Shown here one piece after another: positions 13,246 through 25,106 of a stretch of DNA of 64,000 nucleotides. The stretch spans positions 31,589 through 95,588 of the forward strand of contig MU394152.1 of assembly GCA_022578605.1 (NCBI GenBank), written 5' to 3'. The notes under the pieces were generated by a model that saw nothing but the letters and a program-made list of their open reading frames with translations, did not search any database and was not told the DNA's origin. This DNA is from Camillea tinctor (taxonomy: Eukaryota > Ascomycota > Sordariomycetes > Xylariales > Xylariaceae). Position 1 is the first letter of the stretch. Each line of letters opens with the position of its first letter. Made by a program: the position numbers and the translations under genes.

Positions 13246-14697
13246 GGGACATCTATACGCATCCGTCTTTACCGCTGCCCTGCCCTGCCGCTAACTCGAT
13301 AGTGAAACAGGTGGGATTGATAAGACGAAAGCTTTCCTGATAACAAGCCAGCAGTAACCGTCCGTTTGGGGGGAGGGAGGCACCCCTCGAATGTTGTATT
13401 ACTAAATAACGATTGTACCCATGGCAAAGAGGTCGACATTCGGGTTTGTAGGCTATCTATAAGGTACTTGGATGCGACGTGATGACTTGTTGTTACTTCG
13501 AGGGATTCTGTTCGAGGCGGGCTCTTCATTTTTTTTTTTTTTACCTCTCTTATTATATATATAGGTTCAATGAGTATAGAGAGGGTCAGGCTGCTGGAGG
13601 ATTGCTACTACAGTAAGGTATAAACACCCATCATGCCAAGTCGGAAAGGGGTCTGTAGAGTTATACGTGCGAAAGGAAAACGGAAAAAAAAAAAAAAAGG
13701 CCTGAAGGTCAGTGTAAATGCATACATGTTATATCTCGTGGATAGGCGGGGGCCCTTGATGACCAGAAACTCGACACGGGTCAGCGAAGAAGGAAAAAAA
13801 AAAGAAAAAAAGGAGACTTCCTCCCTCTTGGTCAAGGAGTTCCGAGAAACCGAGTTCTCTAAATATAATGACTGTTGAAGTCCCTATATTACTTTTCTTG
13901 GGGGGGTTTTTTTTTTTAAGTTGTACAGAGACATGAAAAGAAGAATATGAAAAGAAAGAAGGAAGAAAAAAAAAGAAAAACAACGTAGCCAGCTATAGTG
14001 GAAGAATACTAATAGGTTACGTATGTTATTAAATGTAAAATGCTACATGTAGAAGTCCAGGTTTAAAGACCTCAGATAACCTACATAATAAGTACTGTGT
14101 ACCTGTTGAGTATTCACACCCAAACCAAATGCCCGCAAATGTAGGCCTAGCCTCTAGGTGGCCTGATACGAAATGGCCTGTAGATGCCTTAGATGCCCAT
14201 AAATGCGCTTAACGCTTGACGCTTGACGGAGTACTCCGTCTGTCCGTACATACCTAATAGGTGTTGTACATAGTGGGTACATAGTAGGTAGTATTTCTAT
14301 CACGTGACGAAACCAGTACCAAGGTACCTGAATTAACCCATCTGCTGGGATGGTAGGCTACGTAGGGCTACTTCATGTACTAATATGTATGTAGGATGCG
14401 TCGCGCCGCCAAACTTTATCGTTCGCGACATATTCTCCCATATTTGAATTTATCCCCAACTGCTTGCGACATCATCTGCGCAACCTACCAGGAGGCGCAT
14501 TTCTGTGCAATCAATTGACTCTCTCTCAGCTCCGACCTGTGAACACTGTACTGCGCTTCATTAAGCAATTGCCAAGTGGCTAAGATAAATCATCAACACC
14601 GCTTTAAGCTACCTGGAATTTGGGATTTCGATGACCACGAGCCGAGCCATTGGCACGAGTCGCGCATCCATAGCCGTCCCCTTCTTGAGTACACTCG
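13246..14697. other. Gene-free stretch after ISD11
   Basis: About 1.45 kb of low-complexity A and T runs (13530-13542, 13684-13698, 13795-13810, 13901-13918, 13962-13980) followed by AT-rich DNA and TACCTA-like words (14240-14330). An imperfect direct repeat, CTTGACG twice, lies near 14213-14227. The leader of the next gene begins around 14500. No coding gene could be supported. Confidence 0.45.
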
Positions 14698-16946
14698 ATG
14701 GCCCCAAACGTAAGACAGACACGGTCGCTTCTCTGGGTTCCAAACAAACAGCTGACCAGCACCCCGCTACGTAGTTTCGTCCTAACACCCAGACGCGCCG
14801 GGGTAATCGTAGCGGTTATGTCGAACATGACGATTTCGAAGGTATGCGAGTCTTGATCCGCAAGGAGCAAACCCTTACCCCCCTTCCCCCTTCCCAACAG
14901 GCCGTTTTACATCCAGCCACACTATCTAACTATTCCCATCAGGTCTGCCCGTTCGACAATGGCGACAAGAATGGGTGAGCATTGCGCCGCCTCCGCCTCC
15001 CGACACGACACAGAAGAACGACATCTGGGCCATCGAACTTCCCCATGGCATGCCTAAAGATTCGCACCTCCTCCCTACCCATACTCAGGAGCTGCTCAGG
15101 GCAGCCCGGTCCGGGAGGCTTTATAAACGGCCGCCGCCTACTGAAGAGGAAGAGGCTGATGCTGATGCCGTGCTTACGGAGAAGGCAGACAAGAAGGAAG
15201 ACGATCCTAGCACCAAAGGGTTTCAAGTCAAAATCTGGAAGCAGATCCCTCGCAACGCTGAGGGGCCAACCGTCTCCCATCTGGCTAAGAGGAGGAAGGG
15301 GACTATTACACTCTCCTCTGACTTACCAGCTGGCGTCCCTTCGGGTCCGACTGTGACTAGGGCCACAGTTCGCCGCCTTGATGCTGCGGGAAATCATTAT
15401 ACCCAGGAGGTTACTCTAAACGAGGGTCAGCCCATAGATGGCGAGATAATATCTACGACAGTTGTGCCTGCACCTAATCTAAATGGGAGTGGAGATGTGT
15501 CTGCAGCTGCGACGCCGGCCCGGAGACGACCTCCCCCTCCTAAGCGGAAACCTAAGGGACCTGGCCGAGGACGTAAGAAGAAGCTACCCCTACCACCAAC
15601 CACGCGGCCTGGTCCCACGGCTCCGGGTGCGATTGGGGCTCCGGATAGTACCAAGCCAGAGGGTGCTGAAGCAAATGTGAGTTGTGTTATGGTGTATCTA
15701 TTTACTTGTATGCTAATGATTGTAGTCAAATCAGCCAGTCGGCCATAATGATAACAAGAATCAGGATACCGAGATGGCTGAAGATGACGATGGAGATGAT
15801 GGAGAAGATGGAGAAGACGATGGGGATGATGGGGAGGACGGTGATGAAGGGGATGAGGAGGACGGTGAGCTCCCAGAAGGAGAGAATGGACCCGAGTCGC
15901 GTGCCGAAAGTGAAATCAAACCCGGCCCAGTGGAGTTGACGACCGCATCGGTTCAGGATGTTGACACTACACAAGACACAACTGTCGCTGGAACCGCAGT
16001 GGTTCCAGAACCACCATTGCTGCAAAGCGCTTCACCTCCGTCAACCCTCGATTCGTCTTCTGCCCTGCCGCCTCTTCACCCGCCGGCAAATCATTTAGAA
16101 GGGAGCCCGCTGAAAAATGTCGTTCCTGCTGAGTCACCAACTGATCAACTCCCAAAGCTATCACCTCCCCAGAGCGAAATCCCTGCTATCCCTGCAGATC
16201 CTCTAAGCGAAGTCGGACCTTCGATTGTACCATCAGAAGCAGCACCCGAGCCAGCTCAGTCCGTGGATCCGATAGCTCCACCTAGCGATCCCCAAGGAAG
16301 TACTGCTCCAACATCAATCATTGAGAAAGGGCATGAGGCGGATACCGAGATGCCGGATGCCAACTCCGGAGAGATAATGGAAGCAATTCCGGAAACCGAG
16401 ACGATGGGGGCGATAAATAATCTCGAAACTGTGGTGACCGAAGAAATTCACCAAGAAATAGAGCGGTCACCTAACGATCCCCCACTAAGCTCTCAGCCAC
16501 CGCCATCTATAGAAACAGCTCCCGTTGAAGAAGTCGCCGAGGTACCCGAGATGGTTACAGAGGCTCCGAACAGCAATCAGTCTCCAATAGTGCCCGTCAT
16601 GGAATCGGTTACCCACGCAGCTGGAGATGTGATTGCTAAAGAACCTGCCGTAGAGCCCAAAACTTCTGAATCCCTACCAGAGTCCTCAAGCCTAGCCCCA
16701 GACACCGTTACAGCAAACAGTGAAGCTGTGCCAGCCCCAGAGGGCCTTGATACGCAGGTTGAAGCAGTCGCGTCACAGGCAGCCGATGTGCCTGAGAGTC
16801 CGGACCTGTTTAGTGGGCTAGAGGCCGCTTTGAACCAGCAGGGACCAAAGGAGGGACCAGCCCCCACTAGCGATCATGACGCGACATCTCAGGAAACGAA
16901 GGCACCGGTACAGCAAGAGATACCGGCTCCTGAGGCTACGCAGTGA
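14698..16946 (+). CDS. Acidic, AT-hook-like conserved fungal protein, function unknown
   Basis: Four exons: 14698-14709, 14793-14841, 14943-15676 and 15726-16946, giving about 671 residues. The chosen start (MAPN) is the only nearby ATG whose frame matches exon 2 across the strong GTAAGA donor; the ATG at 14631 ends in the wrong phase. The N-terminal 130 residues look structured ([46 protein letters not shown]). Residues near 215-240 form a basic, proline-rich block with GPGRGRKKK, similar to an AT-hook. The last 400 residues are acidic, then Pro/Glu/Ser-rich and disordered. A chromatin role is plausible from this composition, but that is inference; I do not recognise the family. Confidence 0.78.
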
Positions 16947-18463
16947 GCGAGCAATCCGAAAGGGGGTGCGGGAGCATTGGAAGGCGAGCATCGAGATGAT
17001 GTACGGCTAGGGCCGTCTTCAAAGCATGATGAGGGTTTTCTATTCAGTGGATAACATCATGTACCCAACAAGATCTCAAAGAGCTGACTATTTGTCAATT
17101 ATCTAGATAATCCCGGAAACTGTATATTTAATGACATATGTAGCGTAGATATGTATGTACAGGTAATGGTTTTGGACAACCTTTACCTTGATGCTGAAAG
17201 GGGGAGAGGGAGGAGAGAATGCGGGGATTTCCAATAAATAGAATTGGTGGGTGTTTCTTAAGAGTATAACGGAGTACGAGAAAAGAAATATAAGTGTGGT
17301 GTGGTTTTTGTTTAATTTCTTTTTTCTTTTCTTTTCTTTTTTTTTTCCTTTTTATTTCGATATTGTAAGGCGGTATGGGATTGATTTACATAGGATATCG
17401 AACCCAGCATTTCCATAGGTATCAATACACTTGTAAAGAGCGATGAATAAGAAAAACCAGAATCTGCAGACTATTTCCGATCTATATACGCAATGACATC
17501 AATGATAGTTATAGCAAAGAAGAAGAAGAAACAATAAATAGCACCAATGCTACTTCTAAAATCGACATAAATAAGGCAACATTTGTCAAGTAGTTGTACA
17601 ATTCCATATTTACTACTATTTAGTATTACTACGTAAGTACCTACCTAGGTACCTACCCATCTAACCCAGGTATATAAGAGGGTAGGTTTTAATGTGATAC
17701 TACCTAACAGGGGCTGGCCTTGATTAGGTGATGTCTAGCAGTACATATGTAGTACTTATGTAAGTACATAAGTAGTCCATCATGCTTCGCCGGGGTACAA
17801 ATTTATCCGAAGGTGGTCGTCCCAACTTTACCTTAACCTAGAGGGCTCCATTGATGTCTAGATCATATGTCCCCGCACTATATCTAGCAGCACTGAGTCT
17901 AGGACCTCATGTAGGCCTAGTAGTTTTAACCATTAATAAGTAATACTACTTACCTAGCACTTCAAGTCAGGAGCTGAGGCTCGCCGATAACCTTAGCACC
18001 TATATGTTCTATTCTATATTCCATTCTATATTCGAAGTCACAGGTCATCCAAGTCACAGATAACCGACTCGAGAAGATGCGTGGATATGTTGGTGGCATT
18101 GCTACTAATCTTCAGTTATCTGCTTTGCCTGCGTACATGTTGAACCCCTCCCCGTCATTTCAATCGAGACAATCAAAGGAATAAGAAAAATCACCCAGCC
18201 CTCAATCAGCTAGAACAATAACATGACAGGTAATCGCGATATCCTTCTTTCGTCCAGCTTTTATATAGGTATGTTATGTGTATGTGTGTAGCGCGCCGAA
18301 ACTCCGTCGCAATGATATTGATAAGAGGAACCTTTTCTATCCGGAACACCACCGTGCAAGCAATATGCTTTCTTTTATTCTTGAATCTCTGCTCTTATAC
18401 CGTTTCTATGCAGCATGAGAAAGAATGGGGAAGAAAGCTAGAAAGAACCCCTCCGAGATGCTT

Positions 18464-18494
<31 letters not shown>

Positions 18495-18510
18495 GTAGGT
18501 CGTCGATAGT
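16947..18510. other. Intergenic region before MET16
   Basis: About 1.56 kb with 3' ends of two genes. It has T-rich runs near 17320-17350, ACCTAGGT at 17643-17650 and many TACATAGT/TAAGTAC words at 17630-17780. No gene was seen. Confidence 0.45.
18462..18494. repeat. (CTT)n microsatellite in the MET16 3' region
   Basis: About eleven CTT units, reading (GAA)n on the MET16 sense strand, 17 nt past its stop codon. It probably lies in the 3' UTR. Confidence 0.95.
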
Positions 18511-19506
18511 CTAGGCGACCTCAATGGCCCGTTCCCTCTCGACCTTCTCTAGCGCGGCAGCGAGTTGCTCCTCCTCGGCTTTGCGTTGCATCTCCTGAAG
18601 GAATTGTGCATACCGAGACTTCTTATTGTGGATGCCGCACTCGGTCTTGGCTTGGCCTTTCCAGCGGCCGGCGCGCTCGTCCTCTCCCGCTGCCACGGGT
18701 GACGTCGAGTGCCAGTCGCCGACGGATTTGTAGCCACGGTCCAGCAGGTCGTTGTACGGCACTTGGTTCTCATCGATGTAAGCCCGTACTTGCGCGAAGG
18801 ACCAGTCCAGTAGCGGGTTGATCTTAATAATACCCTGCTCTTCGTCTGCCTCGAGAACGCCGATCTTATCGCGCTCCCCGCCCTGTGATCGTCGCCGGCC
18901 CGTAAACACAGCGGCCACATTCAGGTCTGCGTACGCCCGCTGTTGAGGCTCCACCTTGGCGATCCAGTCGTACAGCTCTGAGGCCGTGTCGTACAGGTTC
19001 CTGCCGTAGCGCTCTTCGAACTCGGCTGCCGTCTCGGCACCGTCGGGCTTGTAGCAGTGCAGACGCATGTTAGGATATCGAGCCCGAACCCGGTCCACGA
19101 GATCATATGTCTCCTGGAAATGATATAAGGTGTCTAGGAAGATAGTGTCCACCGGTGGGGTTTCGGGCGACTCGGCGTATATCTTGGAAAGCATGTCCAT
19201 GATCACGAGACCTGTGAGACCGAAGGCGGTAGACTGGTATAGGTTGGGGAAGCAGGCGATAGAGAACTTGAGCCTCTCTATCGCCGTCATCTTCTCTAGC
19301 TGCTGGTTGAGGTGTTTGAGGTGTGGCTTGGTAAGGGCGATGAGGGGCAAGCTGGGCGAGGAGCTGGCGGTTGATGATGTAGCAGAGACATATCCTGACT
19401 CGAGCTCGCTTACTGGAGGCACCTTGGAATCCAGCTCAGGCCTAGATCGTGGGGATGACGAGCTGGATGAGTAGGATGAGCTCTCGGGATACTGTGACGC
19501 CTCCAT
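18511..19506 (-). CDS. MET16: PAPS reductase
   Basis: Phosphoadenosine phosphosulfate reductase converts PAPS to sulfite in cytosolic sulfate assimilation, using thioredoxin. It is a single exon of 331 residues. After a serine-rich N-terminus of about 60 residues, the PAPS-reductase fold shows TAFGLTGLVIMDML, the VDTIFLDTLYHFQETYDL segment, FTGRRRSQGG and INPLLDWS. The catalytic cysteine is about C290 in ECGIHNKKSRYAQF (usually ECGLH). A charged helical tail closes the protein. The ATG at 19506 is the first in frame. The absence of the two extra CC pairs marks it as a PAPS rather than APS reductase. I found no clear CYS3/MetR-type site upstream. Confidence 0.95.
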   Translation of the reverse strand: MEASQYPESSSYSSSSSSPRSRPELDSKVPPVSELESGYVSATSSTASSSPSLPLIALTKPHLKHLNQQLEKMTAIERLKFSIACFPNLYQSTAFGLTGLVIMDMLSKIYAESPETPPVDTIFLDTLYHFQETYDLVDRVRARYPNMRLHCYKPDGAETAAEFEERYGRNLYDTASELYDWIAKVEPQQRAYADLNVAAVFTGRRRSQGGERDKIGVLEADEEQGIIKINPLLDWSFAQVRAYIDENQVPYNDLLDRGYKSVGDWHSTSPVAAGEDERAGRWKGQAKTECGIHNKKSRYAQFLQEMQRKAEEEQLAAALEKVERERAIEVA

Positions 19507-22500
19507 TTTGCTGTCTACTGGAGATTCGTGTTATGGGCGTGGTTGTTTCGAGATGAAGAAGTGATAACCGAGTATGAGACTCGGGACCGGGAGGAATTGC
19601 GAGTACGGATTGGGTTAAAGTATCCTCTCTATGAGGATGTATGATCCTGTGGAGTCTGGATTCAAGCTACTACTGCCTAGTCCTTGGCTCAGATGACGAC
19701 AATGAGTTGCAAGGGTAAAGTAGAGGAAGGGAAAGCTCTCAGCCTAGGGTCCGGGGAAGTTGTTAGGAAGATGGAGTGAATGAATTGGTCGAAGAGGGAG
19801 GAAGGGTTAAAAGAGAGAGCATGTGTGTGTGTATGTGTGTGCTACAAGTCAAGGTTTGTAAGTGCCATTTCCCAGAGTTCACATTACTAATTCTATATTA
19901 AAGGTAGTAACATTCGGAGAGAAGGGCTATGATAGCCCTCCCAGCCCCTCTACTATACATACAGTCTCCATACAACGCAGCTTGGTATTACAAAGGGCGT
20001 AGCAAAATACAATGGGGGTACTTAAATTCTGCGGTACTATCTGCGTCTTCGCAGTGCCATCGATGTACCATGGGCTTTGAAGCTGAAGACGTCTCGAAAG
20101 GTTTAGGAAGCAATCACGACATTGGCGCTAATGGATTCGCAATAACCAGGCTTGAGTGCTGATTGGTCCGATATTGGCGTTTCTTTGAGCCCCGAAACTT
20201 TTTTGGTCCGCCTCGGGTGTTGGGCAAGGTTTCGGTGCGATGGCGACATTCCCGTAGCCGCACCCCGATATCCATCAATCCAAGAAGCACACTTGATATA
20301 GGGAGTTAACTTGGTATGTTATCTCATCTATGAGGTTGCCAGTTTCCACACTTTGTTCTCACTCTTAGACGTCATGATCACTGGTTTGAGTTTAGTTACG
20401 ATGATGGGAATAATAACTTTGTTAATACGTAGACGATCAATTCGCTTTGTACACCGGAGTGGTTATCTTCACTCGTCATCTAATGTAGCCTGTTAATGGT
20501 GTGATATCTTGGCTAAGTGATGGAATTCTTGAGCAATATCGCATCACATAGATAAAGGAATGTGTGTGTAAAGTATGTTAGTTCGAGTCATTGCGTGCAC
20601 TATATTGTTATATAGCGTCACCGATGCGCGAATGACAACAGGGACGCAGCCGATCTCATCATCTACACTAAATGTAAGATCTAGATCTTCGCAATTTATA
20701 CAAAATTCCCTAAAACGGCGACGATTGCCGCTGCTTTCACCAAGCAACGGTATCAATCATTTATCATTATTGTTCTTATTATCCTCATTTCTATTATCAT
20801 TCTTTCTGTTATATTAATTATTCATTTATTTTATGTTTTCAACCCTGCCTACAAAATCATCGGGACAGTTATACATAGAAAAGGGAAAATTGCAGTGTGT
20901 ACATGATCGTTGACGATGCTTCAACGACAGCCAAATCAGCTGGTATACATACCCAAATGTTGATCACTCAACCTCATTATATAGGTATAATACGTCCATG
21001 GTGTGTGATGTATGGTAAGAGTAACTGATATATTATTGAAGAGGTAAAATACATATCAACATTAAGATGCCAGCTGAGTACACGTATTTGAAGAGTGAGT
21101 AGGGGAAGGGATAGCGAGGGTGGTCCTTTCATTCCCTTTGCTCTTTTTTCCAAGGATGCAATGTCGCCATTCTAAGATGGCATTGCGCATTGTTTTGGGG
21201 GGTTTTAAAACCACTACTAAGACGGTTGTCGGAAGATTGTTTTTCTTTCTTTCTTTCTTTTGTTTTTCTTTTTTCCTCTCTTCTTCCTCTATGTTGTTAA
21301 ATTAGGAACGTGACGGAAATAGTCGCGGTTGTCGGCATAAGGTTATGGTGTCAGCGGACATCCGACAAGGGGGAGCGAGGGGAGCCGCAGCGACGGTTTA
21401 TCGGGACCGACTGCCGCTACGATACTTTTTTTTCCCCCACACCCTTGTGAATCTTTTTATCTCTTAGAAAGTTCTAGTTTATGAGGTAGGCATTTCTTAT
21501 GTACTCTGTAAGTGACCAATTGCGTCTTGACTACCTATGGGTTTGCATACAACATGGCCAGATTTGTAAGCAATAACACTCTCTTTTTGCCCATTGATCT
21601 TAGAAACAAGGTTACCCTGCAGAAGGATATTAATAGTAGTGTAGACTGTTTTCGAATGTGTATCTAAGCAACCATTGATGGATTAGGTTAGGTATTATGA
21701 TAACTTCCCCCTTACTTTCTCACAGTCCATTGAAGCGAAAAGGATGGAAACGATACACTGTGTTTTAGTTGTCTGACATAGAAAAAAAAGAAGAAGAAAA
21801 GCGTTTTATATGTTTATTAAGAGCGCCGTGTCTCAAGTCTCAGACCTTCTTCTTAGGTTTCAGTCGCTTGCATATGTAAAGAAGGTAATACATGTATGTA
21901 ACCCGTAGAACACTTGCTTCTAATTATACCGTGTCGCTAGCTACACTAGAACGCGGCTGATACATATATCAATATATTGATATACTATCACCCATACCAT
22001 TTCAGTGTGCATACATACTCGGTGCAAAAACTTAATAAAGTCTGGGGTAAGCGGTCCAAGATCTGATAAGCCTATTGGTTCGTGAGTTGTAAACCCTAGC
22101 TAGCAAATAATCAAAGTGAGTGAACTCGTCCTCGTTTAAACCTTCAATGATACTTTAAGATATAATGAATATTGATGAGATAGGTACCTACTTGCTACTA
22201 CATGGTCAGACATTTACATGAATAGAACAGCGTTGTGAATGCTATAAGCTGCTGTATAACCTACCGTATAAGCTGCTAACCTAGGTAGGCACCTAGTAGG
22301 TAGGTACTGTATCTCCTAGTAGAAACTGAGCCACAGACTATGACCACCGCAAGTCGCGGTGCGACCAATGAGAAAGCTAGCTCGAACCCAGCCTCCAGGA
22401 ACGGAGCAAAATAAATGTCACTCCCGGTCTTACGAAGCTACTACTACTACATTTCGGTCGGTCTGACCTCCACATTTTCACACATCATCCGAATCAACTA

Positions 22501-22741
22501 CAAGAAAACTTTCCAGGCCGTGAACCCGATCTCAACCAACATCTTTCCCGTCTCCGTTACCACCCCTCCTCTAGTCGCCTTCACGTCCCCCTCTAGCTCT
22601 TAGAAAGCAGAGAGGACTAGTGAGGATTTTTAAAAAGACTTTTTTGATTTCTTTCTTATTATTATTATTTCTTTTATTTTATTTATTTATTTTTTTCTTC
22701 TCTCTTTCTCTCTCTCTCTCTCTGTCTCCCTCTAACCCACC
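19507..22741. other. Large gene-free region between MET16 and SER2
   Basis: About 3.2 kb, the longest stretch without a supported gene. It has AT-rich DNA, poly-T tracts (21240-21280, 21427-21434), TACCTAGG words and ACCTAGGT at 22279-22286, and a CT-rich leader before SER2 that ends in (CT)n at about 22700-22725. Open frames here are short and show no known motif. A noncoding RNA or a many-exon gene cannot be excluded. Confidence 0.4.
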
Positions 22742-24175
22742 ATGGCAGCCGAAGACAGCCCCGCAAAGCAGACCCCGAGTCGACCACAGCTGTCTTCGTC
22801 CATGAGAACCAGCTCCTACCTTGAAGAGCACCAGCAGTATCGACCTCCGGCCAAGCTGCCAGACAACCATTTCGGTATAGATACCGTTGTCGAAGATCTC
22901 CAGGGCGCTCGCCTTTCCCCACCTAAGACCTTCAGTCCCTTCAACGGCGTGCCCTCCAAGGACGACCCCCCTCGCATTGTTGAAGGCCTGAGCCATGAGT
23001 TCAGTCACCCGAACTGCGCTCCCACCCGGGGCACTAGGTCGAGCCGTCTCATTGTTACCTTGATGTACAAATCCACATCGGCTACTCGTGCAGCCACCAG
23101 CGTTGCCCCGTCTCCGCGATTGAGCTCCTCCAACTCTGATATCCCTGCCAACTTTGCACCCACCACCAACATCGAGTCTTTCCCTCTTGAGCCACCAGCT
23201 ACCTCGGAACCCGAATCTCTCGACCATCTCTATGGTTCTTATGTCTCGCCTATGTGCATTACCTCCTTTCTACATCTCATGTCCGCCTTCCCCCTGCCGC
23301 AAGGGGTTAGCGAGGCCACTTCTTCCCACCGTTGCCTCGACGATCCCGAACACCCTTTTGTTGTCGAGCTCACCTTGTCGCCCGCCCCATCTCCCGACTA
23401 CCTCCCGCTAGCCGACCTGCGCAAGCACGAGTTGATTTATCGCTTTGAGAGAGAGTGGAACGTTGACGTTGCATTACAACCCGACACTCTCTGGCGGCGG
23501 CACCCGCGATTGGTGGTTTTCGACATGGATAGCACGCTTATTACCCAAGAGGTGATAGATCTGCTGGCTGCTACCATCACCGACCCCCCGGACCTTGCTG
23601 CCGAGGTTGCCGGCATCACACACCGTGCTATGTTAGGAGAACTCGAATTCGACGCTGCCTTCCGGGAGCGCGTTGCCCTGCTCAAGGGACTGCCTGCTAC
23701 TATATTCGAGCATTTGCGGCCCGTTCTCAACGTTACCGAAGGGGTTACGGATCTGATGAAGGCCTTCAAGAGGCTAGGGATCAAGACTGCCGTGCTCTCG
23801 GGTGGCTTTAGGCCCTTGACGAGCTGGCTAGCTGGAGAGTTGGGGATTGACCATGCTCACGCCAATGAGGTCGTCATTGATGATTCTGGCCGGCTGACTG
23901 GCGAGGTGAAGGGGACGATCGTGGGCCGGGAGAGGAAGCAGGAGTTGCTCCTGGAGATTGCCAAGAAGGAGGGTGTGGCACTCGAGCAGGTCATCGCAGT
24001 GGGCGACGGTGCCAATGACCTGCTCATGCTAGGCACGGCGGGCTTAGGCGTGGCCTGGAATGCCAAACCACGGGTTCAGATGGAGGCTAGCGCGCGGTTG
24101 AATGGCAACTCGCTGGTCGAATTGTTATACTTCTTTGGCTTCACCAGCGAGGAGATAGAAATGCTGACGGCATGA
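22742..24175 (+). CDS. SER2: Phosphoserine phosphatase
   Basis: Removes phosphate from 3-phosphoserine in the last step of serine synthesis. One exon, 477 residues. The C-terminal 220 residues are a HAD phosphatase: motif I DMDST with nucleophile D261 and acid D263, motif II in AVLSGGFRPL, and motif III/IV in VGDGANDLLML (GDGAND about 421-426). The residues between I and II form the helical cap. The first 250 residues are a long extension with a disordered Ser/Pro-rich part and a central region ending in VVELTLSPAPSPDYLPLADL, which may be a degenerate ACT-like module. This extension is longer than in the yeast enzyme (309). Start is the first ATG after the CT-rich leader. Confidence 0.93.
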   Translation: MAAEDSPAKQTPSRPQLSSSMRTSSYLEEHQQYRPPAKLPDNHFGIDTVVEDLQGARLSPPKTFSPFNGVPSKDDPPRIVEGLSHEFSHPNCAPTRGTRSSRLIVTLMYKSTSATRAATSVAPSPRLSSSNSDIPANFAPTTNIESFPLEPPATSEPESLDHLYGSYVSPMCITSFLHLMSAFPLPQGVSEATSSHRCLDDPEHPFVVELTLSPAPSPDYLPLADLRKHELIYRFEREWNVDVALQPDTLWRRHPRLVVFDMDSTLITQEVIDLLAATITDPPDLAAEVAGITHRAMLGELEFDAAFRERVALLKGLPATIFEHLRPVLNVTEGVTDLMKAFKRLGIKTAVLSGGFRPLTSWLAGELGIDHAHANEVVIDDSGRLTGEVKGTIVGRERKQELLLEIAKKEGVALEQVIAVGDGANDLLMLGTAGLGVAWNAKPRVQMEASARLNGNSLVELLYFFGFTSEEIEMLTA

Positions 24176-25106
24176 ACTGAGAAAGATAAAACAAATGAAA
24201 ACACCCGGAATGGAAGGAAAAGGTAAGTTTTCTTTTTTGGCCTGTGTGTAGAAAAACAAACAACTGGGTTGCCGTATCCCTGCTGCTGTGTAGGACTAAC
24301 ACCGCTGCTACGAGGGGGGCTGGAGAACCCTTTTCCTTCTTTGATACCAAACTACTAGACCATACCAAGATTTGGCGGTAATGGTTTTCTTCCTCTCATC
24401 TAAATTTCTTTCCCCCCCTCCTTATTTTCACTCCCTGCCATTCTTATGAGCTTGTCTATACACGCCCGCGCAGCTCAATAGCGGAAATGCCCAAATTGAG
24501 TTCCATCTTGCCCACCCGACCCCTCCGTCTTGACATTAGAAATTGTCGAGAGAAGATGGCCGTCGGCGTGCCTCATCCACCTCATCGAGGTAGTTCGTGG
24601 AGTAATCATCCCTCTCTGGGCCTGTCCCTTTCTAGTTTCAGGTCTTGCGGGGTCACATCCGTCTCGGTAGACTCCGAGTAATGTCAAACATCTATGCTAG
24701 CTAGCCATCGTCATCGGTTGTATTGGCACATGGCAAGAATGAACGAATAGGGATATATTACAGCAGGATTAAACAAGTGGACCGATCCTTTCATCATCCG
24801 AATGTATTGTCGTCTGCGAGGTAGATAATATAAAACGGAGTCGAGACACAAATAATGAGACCGTAGAAGAAGCAAGCTTAAAAGCAGGACAAATCTTAGA
24901 AAGACAATGCTAACATCAAGGTTGAAAAGTTAGTTGCATACTCTCGATGTTTTTTCCGTATCGATTGTAGGTTTATGTACACACAAGGCTGAATGCGAAG
25001 CCTTTTAGTAAACAAGTGAAAAAGGGGTGCCGTGCGGGTTTGCGTATGATAGGTTTACACGAGCTGCCCTTTAAATATCAAAAGAAAGATAATAATAAAA
25101 AAACAT
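24176..25106. other. Convergent SER2/25.1-kb gene 3' region
   Basis: Holds two 3' UTRs. A 70-codon minus frame at 24475-24687 has no recognisable motif and no splice partners, so it is not called. Otherwise no feature was seen. Confidence 0.4.

Noticed and set aside
13608..13983. Frames rich in Phe or Lys after ISD11
   Set aside because: Translations of poly-T and poly-A tracts.
14631..14710. ATG at 14631 as start of the 14.7 kb gene
   Set aside because: Its frame reaches the GTAAGA donor in a phase that gives a stop codon soon after the acceptor. The ATG at 14698 joins exon 2 in frame.
17380..17420. Another B-box-like GGGTTCGATATCC on minus strand
   Set aside because: The stem does not pair properly and no cloverleaf can be formed.
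22679..23227. 182-codon minus frame over the SER2 N-terminus
   Set aside because: It runs through the CT-rich leader (giving RERERE repeats) and overlaps SER2 coding sequence. No motif.
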